Below are positions 42,431 through 46,950 of a stretch of DNA of 46,950 bases, in pieces (positions within the stretch are counted from its first letter, which is position 1; each line of letters opens with the position of its first letter). This DNA is from Ferruginibacter sp. (lineage in GTDB: Bacteria; Bacteroidota; Bacteroidia; Chitinophagales; Chitinophagaceae). The notes beneath the pieces were generated by a model. That model saw only the letters and a list, made by a program, of their open reading frames with translations, made no database searches and was not told the origin of the DNA. The DNA lies in contig JACMKX010000025.1 in the NCBI GenBank assembly GCA_014379905.1, positions 1 to 46,950 of the forward strand. The letters are read 5' to 3'. The position numbers were made by a program, and so were the translations under genes.

Positions 42431-42485
42431 AAATTCTGGTGAGTGATTCGGTGAGTAAGATCAATGTTCCAACATTACTCACCAG
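42431..42485 (+). repeat. Right att/arm-like site with nested palindromes
   Basis: CTGGTGAGT (42436-42444) pairs with ACTCACCAG (42477-42485); GGTGAGTAA (42450-42458) is also the reverse complement of TTACTCACC (42475-42483); and AATGTT-CC-AACATT (42463-42476) is a perfect palindrome at the centre. It resembles 28451-28488. Located about 100 nt before the integrase start, it could be the recombination core with arm sites, or the integrase operator. Confidence 0.5.
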
Positions 42486-42588
42486 AAATGGTCTAAGTCG
42501 CTGTATTTCAATATATTCACTGAATGAACATCTTGTTTTGCGTTTACTGCATTGCTAATTTTGTTTCACCCAAAAATGATTAAAAATC

Positions 42589-43297
42589 ATGAAGACAAAT
42601 TTCAGCATGCTTTTTTACCTGAAAAAGCAAAAAAACTACACATCAGGTTTAGCGCCCGTTTATCAAAGAATAACCTTAGATGGCAGGCGGGCAGAGATCA
42701 CAACGAACAGGGAGTGTGATCCATCGAAATGGAATAACCATGCTGGCAGGGCCATTGGTACAAAAGAGGAAATAAAAAGCTTAAATGCCTTCCTTGATAA
42801 TCTCCAGGTTAAAACTTACGAAGCCCATAGGTATCTGTACGAAAATGACAAAGAGATTACATCAGAAACAATAAAGAACTGGATGTTGGGAAAATCCGAG
42901 AAAGCTTATATGCTAATCGAAATTTTCAAAGAACATAATAGCAGGGTAGAAAGAAAGCCTGGTTGGGAAAGAATTTGCCCCGCTGACCCTTAAACGATAT
43001 CAGACCTCGTTGCAACATACCCAATCATTCTTATCTTATAAATATGGTGTAGCTGATATTGACATCAGGAAGGTCAATCCTGAATTTATAGCTGAGTATG
43101 ACTTTTATTAAAGGGGCATTCGAAAGTGTAATAATAATTCCACTCTCAAGTATATTAAGAATTTTGATAAGATTATCCGTATCTGTCTTTCAAATGGCTG
43201 GATCCTATGGGATCCATTTTTAAATTAAAAAGGGAAAATCAAACCGGTAAATCGTGTCTTTATTACTCAAAAGGAACTTCAGACTTTAGCTGTGTAA
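42589..43297 (+). pseudogene. Tyrosine integrase remnant (arm-binding and SAM-like domains only)
   Basis: ATG 42589 opens an intact arm DNA-binding domain (FYLKKQKNYTSGLAPVYQRI, DGRRAEITTNRECDPSKWN). The frame shifts near 42955-42961; the correct reading continues as VGKEFAPLTLKRYQTSLQHT...VNPEFIAEYDFY, meets TAA at 43109-43111 and again at 43226-43228, and ends at 43295-43297 after FITQKELQTLAV. The catalytic domain (R-H-R-Y) is entirely missing. At least one frameshift, two nonsense codons and a 3' deletion make it dead. It shows how the island was once mobile. Confidence 0.78.
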
Positions 43298-43501
43298 CCT
43301 AAATTTTAAAATTTTGTGCAATTCTGGTGTACCCTTCGGTCTTAAAAAAGCCAGACCTTAAGAATGTTGGTTGTTTTGTCCTGCTGAGGTTTGCTTAGGG
43401 ATTAGTGGAGGATGATAAAGGCTCGGGCATACATCGAAGGGTTTATTAATAATATATACCCCCGATATTCAGGATTCCGCTTTGCATTAATCCGCATGTT
43501 T

Positions 43502-44629
43502 TTAATCAGCGAAACCTTCCACACTCAATATACCAACAGACATTTTTTTCCCTTTCAGCGTAATCATCCCCATGTTTTCTGTTTTGAAGTGTTCATTCAT
43601 TTTACTTATTTCGAAAAAATAGTTAGATACCAAAAACTTTTTCTTATACTCGTTACACAAGCTTTGCATTCTAGCAGCCGTATTCAACGTGTCACCATGA
43701 TAAGCAATATCTCTTTTGATTTCCCCAATTTCTACCGCTGTTACTTTTCCCATATGAAGACCGGCTTTAAAATGAGGAAGAAAGCCATATTGCATTATAT
43801 AATATTGTTTTCTGGCAAGAAATTGTTTTTCACAGGCAAAGAAAAACCTGATGCAGGCAAAGTTTTTTAAACCATCGTTTACTACCCATGTTACAACAAT
43901 TTCATCGCCCACATATTGGTAAACCGCAGCGTTGTATTGCCGTAGCAACTGGTTTATGTCCATAAAACTGTCCCTTATAAATGAGCTGTAGTTTAAATGC
44001 CCTAAGACTTCTGCTATCGACGTAGAAGACTTCAGATCCAAAAACATAAAAATTCTTTCCTCTTCCTGCGGATTTCTATATTTCCCTAATAGCAAAGGAA
44101 GCAATACCCCAGGACCATACTTTTTATTTACTTGGTTAATGAAATTGACTACAAGGGTCATAAAGAAATAATAAATCATCAATATTATGAATACATATTC
44201 CCATGATTTATTAGTTACGGTAAAAACAGTTCCATAAGGAGAGGAAGAAATGAGCAGGTCAAATAAAATAAATCTTATCAGTACAAAAAGCAGTATAAGA
44301 ATACTTAGCGAGATAACTGTCTTTAATAAAATTATTCTTCCCAGCGGTTTTTTTCTAAATATTCTTTTATCAAGAATATAATCTGTTGAGCCAAGAATTA
44401 TTCCATACAATACACCTAATATAATTGCGACCATGATAAAAGGTGTAAAGCTGGTTGGCCCTGACAAATTAAACGCATGACTGATTGACAAGGCCTGCAG
44501 GTGCAGAATAACACCCAGCAAAAGATTGGCAATTACCCAAAAGTTTACCTGGATGCTTACATAACTAAAAACCGGAAACCTTGTGGAAAATCTTTGCGCA
44601 AGGGCAGTATAATCAAAATGTTTGGACAT
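43502..44629 (-). CDS. Membrane-anchored class III adenylate/guanylate cyclase
   Basis: 375 aa with four predicted TM helices (about 30-50, 63-83, 100-122 and 144-165) and a C-terminal cyclase catalytic domain (about 190-370). Metal-binding Asp198 (IFMFLDLKSST) and Asp242 (QYVGDEIVV) are present, along with the later GDTLNTAARMQ motif carrying the Asn and Arg expected to hold ribose and phosphate. It should make cAMP or cGMP at the inner membrane. It is a common Bacteroidota type; the ligand is unknown. It lies beyond the integrase remnant, so it is probably host backbone, but a link to the conflict island cannot be excluded. Confidence 0.87.
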   Translation of the reverse strand: MSKHFDYTALAQRFSTRFPVFSYVSIQVNFWVIANLLLGVILHLQALSISHAFNLSGPTSFTPFIMVAIILGVLYGIILGSTDYILDKRIFRKKPLGRIILLKTVISLSILILLFVLIRFILFDLLISSSPYGTVFTVTNKSWEYVFIILMIYYFFMTLVVNFINQVNKKYGPGVLLPLLLGKYRNPQEEERIFMFLDLKSSTSIAEVLGHLNYSSFIRDSFMDINQLLRQYNAAVYQYVGDEIVVTWVVNDGLKNFACIRFFFACEKQFLARKQYYIMQYGFLPHFKAGLHMGKVTAVEIGEIKRDIAYHGDTLNTAARMQSLCNEYKKKFLVSNYFFEISKMNEHFKTENMGMITLKGKKMSVGILSVEGFAD

Positions 44630-44880
44630 GTATGCAAATATATGATGGCGTTTATAATAATTATACCCGATTGTTATAGCTCCTTAAGTTGCATAGAAAA
44701 AGCGACGGCTACCGAGCCCATAGGAAGGCTAATTGAAAATAATATACCTGTTTAAACCCTGTTGTCAAATAGGCCTTCCTTAAAAAAAATTTTGCGAAAA
44801 AGCCGGATCAATTTTATAAACCCGGTGCATGGGCTGCTGGTGAGAAGGAGCTGAGGAACGGATAGATGTAAATTAGTTCA
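44630..44880. other. 251-nt gap, no supported gene
   Basis: Contains an inverted pair AGGAAGGC (44722) and GGCCTTCCT (44772) with a long loop and no T-run, which I do not call a terminator. Nothing else stands out. Confidence 0.3.
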
Positions 44881-45147
44881 TCATTCACCCTTTCTTTTAC
44901 TTTTAATATTGTCAGAATTTAATGCTTCATGATAGATCTCGTCATCATAAAAATCCCAACCATTAAACACTAAATCAGCTGAATCACATAGTTGAACCAC
45001 TTCCTGAAGTTTAAGCCTAAAGTCGCTTTTTTTTTTCTTTAAAATGGGTCTCTTTGTTACGGAAACCTTTGACTTATTATCAGTGATATTTGGTCCAATA
45101 GTCAATTCGCAAGGATCTTCCATTTTCACTTTATTGTAGTAAAACAT
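44881..45147 (-). CDS. Small basic protein of unknown function
   Basis: 88 aa (or 80 from the second ATG at codon 9). A lysine-rich middle (SVTKRPILKKKKSDFRLKLQ) is followed by an acidic helix-like end (LVFNGWDFYDDEIYHEAL). No signal peptide, membrane segment or recognisable motif. Composition looks coding but there is no family support. It stands alone between the cyclase and the DUF4249 gene. Confidence 0.45.
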   Translation of the reverse strand: MFYYNKVKMEDPCELTIGPNITDNKSKVSVTKRPILKKKKSDFRLKLQEVVQLCDSADLVFNGWDFYDDEIYHEALNSDNIKSKRKGE

Positions 45148-45532
45148 AAACTTATTAGTCTTATTATAATAGACGGTAATTTATTTGTTAAGATTGAAAT
45201 CAAACAGCCCCATTCGGGTTTTTACTGATTAAATAAATTCTTCACTATTAAATTAAATTCATTTTATGAATTACCATGTATCAATTGTTCAATCGATCTT
45301 TTAGCTGCCGGGTAGGCACCAAACTTTCCTTTGCATAACTTTTTCCTTTTGGAATCTACTTATTCAACTAATTGAAAAAAGGAAACCTTATTTCATTTTT
45401 TGCTTATGCCACTACAACTTTATCGACTCTAATCTAATGTAAAAGGAGGGAGGTCTTGTTTCTGGGAAAAAGCGTTTTTTACTTATTCCCTCTTCAGATA
45501 AGCTAACCTGTGCGCACATGCGACCTCTTGCC
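45148..45532. other. 385-nt gap, no supported gene
   Basis: AT-rich sequence with no convincing open frame, hairpin terminator or repeat. A plus-strand open frame across 45518-45733 and a minus-strand one at 45412-45651 are shadows of the DUF4249 gene. Any terminator of that gene should lie here, but I cannot see one. Confidence 0.3.
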
Positions 45533-46534
45533 TTATTGCACCACCACGCTTTTGCTCTGTACAGTATGTGCGCTAAAATAGCCCAATGCGTCGTTGCTGA
45601 TATTGGTGACAGGGTTACCGGGTGTTGCGTTGTTGCTGCTGCCCGTGCCACCCTGGTTCAGGCTGTACCAGTATTTATATACAGCGGCATCTATACATTG
45701 CATCTCTACCCGCACTACATCTCCGGTTTTTAATTCGTCAACGTCATCCTCGTCATCGTTGTTAAAGCTTCTTAAAGTAGTGGTAGTCAGCTTACCATCT
45801 GTAAAATCATCATTTGTAATAAAAATGGTGCTGTTTGGCTTACCGTTTTTGTACTGGATAAAATTATAGGAATTTCCCTTACCAGGGGGATCTTGAAATA
45901 CTGCGTTCGACAGGTTTACAGGATCACCAAATCCTGAAGTTTCTTCAACATAAAGGCTATCGAAGTTTATTTGCAGCGGCATTTGTGATGTGGAAGTAAA
46001 CAACTGCCCGTTTATGCTGACCGATAGGGTGTAGGTGTGGGCAACCGTGCCGGTGATCGCATTGGTTTCGTAAACCCCGGGGCTTGTTTCCGGAAGTGTA
46101 ACGGGCGTACCATTATTATCTTTAATAGTTACTACAGCGCCGCTGATTGCCGGGTACACACTTGCATCGCTAAAGTTGACCGTTTGCGAAATTTTCACTT
46201 TGCAGCCAGCCTGATTAATAACAGTACCGTCAATTACATATTTTTTACCCACGTTGTTGAGGTCAACATCAATCACTTTTTCACAGGAACAGAGAAGTAT
46301 TATGCCTACCAAAGGCACGGCAAAGGCGAAGCTTTGGCCTAAGCCGCCGGAAGTTATTTTTTTTATTTTTATTGCCGGATAACGAACAAAATGTACAAGA
46401 GTACGCCCCAGGCGCAAGGATGTATAATAGAAATGCTGCAGTTGGATACATAAAAGAAACCATACACATTTAGCGGAAACTAACAATTTGTGTATGTTGG
46501 CAGTAGCTTTATTGGCCGTATTGAATGATGACAT
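45533..46534 (-). CDS. DUF4249 domain lipoprotein
   Basis: 333 aa. A long N-terminal extension precedes a lipobox-like VGIILLCSCEKVIDVDL (Cys about 83), then the DUF4249 body: KYVIDGTVINQAGCKVKISQTVNFSDAS, AVVTIKDNNGTPVTLPE, PGVYETNAITGTVAHTYTLSVSINGQ. The family occurs in Bacteroidota next to TonB-dependent receptors and is thought to be a surface or periplasmic partner. It follows the receptor gene by 3 nt. No ATG lies close before the lipobox, so either the upstream ATG (46534) is right or an alternative start codon is used; the first ~65 residues look noncoding. Confidence 0.85.
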   Translation of the reverse strand: MSSFNTANKATANIHKLLVSAKCVWFLLCIQLQHFYYTSLRLGRTLVHFVRYPAIKIKKITSGGLGQSFAFAVPLVGIILLCSCEKVIDVDLNNVGKKYVIDGTVINQAGCKVKISQTVNFSDASVYPAISGAVVTIKDNNGTPVTLPETSPGVYETNAITGTVAHTYTLSVSINGQLFTSTSQMPLQINFDSLYVEETSGFGDPVNLSNAVFQDPPGKGNSYNFIQYKNGKPNSTIFITNDDFTDGKLTTTTLRSFNNDDEDDVDELKTGDVVRVEMQCIDAAVYKYWYSLNQGGTGSSNNATPGNPVTNISNDALGYFSAHTVQSKSVVVQ

Positions 46535-46537
46535 ACT

Positions 46538-46950
46538 TTAAAATTTGAAGTTGTAAGAAATAGATGGAATGAATTTGAACAGGGCGGTTTGTACAGCTTC
46601 TGTTTTTGTAGGGTCGTCTTTGTTATCGCGGAACGTGATGGTGTAAGCGTTTTCTCTGCCATACGCATTGTATAAACTGAAAGCCAATTCTGAAGAAAAG
46701 TTCTTTCTTACTTTCAGTATTTTGGTAGCGCCAAGATCAAGCCGGTGATAGTTGGGCATGCGATAGCCGTTTCTTTCGGTGTAGTAGTAATAAGTGGCAT
46801 TGTTAATGCCGTATTTGCCGCTGGGGAAAGAGATGGCATCGCCTGTAGAATAAATCCAGTTGGCAGACAGCGTCCATTTTTTATTGAGCTGATAAGTGGT
46901 TACAAGGGCAAGGTCGTGGGTCCTGTCTTGCCGGGCGTTGTACCAGTTGC
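46538..46950 (-). CDS. C-terminal part of a TonB-dependent outer-membrane receptor
   Basis: The gene enters from the right edge; 136 codons are visible, ending at TAA 46538-46540. The translation is a run of barrel strands (RTHDLALVTTYQLNKKWTLS, ANWIYSTGDAISFPSGKYG, HRLDLGATKILKVRKN, SSELAFSLYNAYGRENAYTI) ending in the aromatic SISYNFKF expected for a TonB receptor C-terminus. The pairing with DUF4249 is the classical Bacteroidota arrangement. Plug and TonB box are outside the window, so the substrate is unknown. Confidence 0.88.
   Translation of the reverse strand, partial: NWYNARQDRTHDLALVTTYQLNKKWTLSANWIYSTGDAISFPSGKYGINNATYYYYTERNGYRMPNYHRLDLGATKILKVRKNFSSELAFSLYNAYGRENAYTITFRDNKDDPTKTEAVQTALFKFIPSISYNFKF

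Noticed and set aside
27295..43297. Composite transposon explanation for the island
   Set aside because: Only one transposase remnant is present and no second copy flanks the right side. Integrase-type borders fit better.
1..46950. CRISPR arrays, rRNA or complete tRNA genes
   Set aside because: No regularly spaced repeats of CRISPR type and no rRNA- or tRNA-like stretch were found on reading the window.

Overview
The window looks like a chromosomal piece of a Bacteroidota genome, probably family Chitinophagaceae. The reasons are its AT-rich composition, near-absence of Shine-Dalgarno sites, a TonB-dependent receptor followed by a DUF4249 lipoprotein, PorT-like outer-membrane barrels, a SemiSWEET transporter, a GH63-type glucosidase and an IS4/DUF4372 transposase typical of that group. 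Everything here was read by eye from the sequence and translations; no database search was possible.

Region 1 (1-27 kb) is host-like and centred on the envelope. It holds a SemiSWEET transporter, a short-chain dehydrogenase, a GH63-like glucosidase and an outer-membrane barrel. A decayed barrel gene and a decayed lipoprotein gene follow. Next come a TolC-MacA-MacB type efflux operon (8.0-12.7 kb), an MlaE-MlaF-MlaD lipid-transport operon (12.8-15.4 kb), an AI-2E family permease, an MgtA-type P-type ATPase, an OmpR/histidine-kinase pair, three small related unknown proteins, an HtrA/DegP protease, a DcaP-like porin and an alpha-carbonic anhydrase. Several of these genes are preceded by copies of one short motif. 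Two copies extend into a ~100-nt, roughly 87 % identical promoter-like block lying exactly 53 nt before two unrelated genes, which suggests a local envelope or stress regulon.

Region 2 (27.3-43.3 kb) is an accessory island. It is bounded by a truncated, frameshifted IS4-family transposase on the left and a truncated, frameshifted tyrosine integrase on the right. Diverged direct repeats, including a GGTGAGT-containing att/arm-like motif, occur near both ends. Inside is a tightly packed minus-strand operon: an apparently active caspase (551 aa), a MoxR-type AAA+ ATPase, a vWA-like protein, a caspase-fold protein whose catalytic Cys is replaced by Glu (870 aa), and a ~1214-aa protein joining two pYEATS-like domains to a sugar-lactone-oxidase-type FAD flavoprotein. 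A convergent gene encodes a 250-aa beta-rich protein whose strand pattern resembles the pore-forming half of gasdermins. The architecture matches the MoxR-vWA-caspase 'ternary' conflict systems known from comparative genomics. The pseudo-caspase, the double pYEATS-FAD oxidase fusion and the possible gasdermin-like partner make it the most novel part of the window. My inference is an NTP-primed, protease-gated abortive-infection or cell-death system.

Region 3 (43.5-46.95 kb) returns to host-like genes on the minus strand: a membrane-anchored class III nucleotide cyclase, a small unknown protein, and the DUF4249 lipoprotein downstream of a TonB-dependent receptor that runs off the window.
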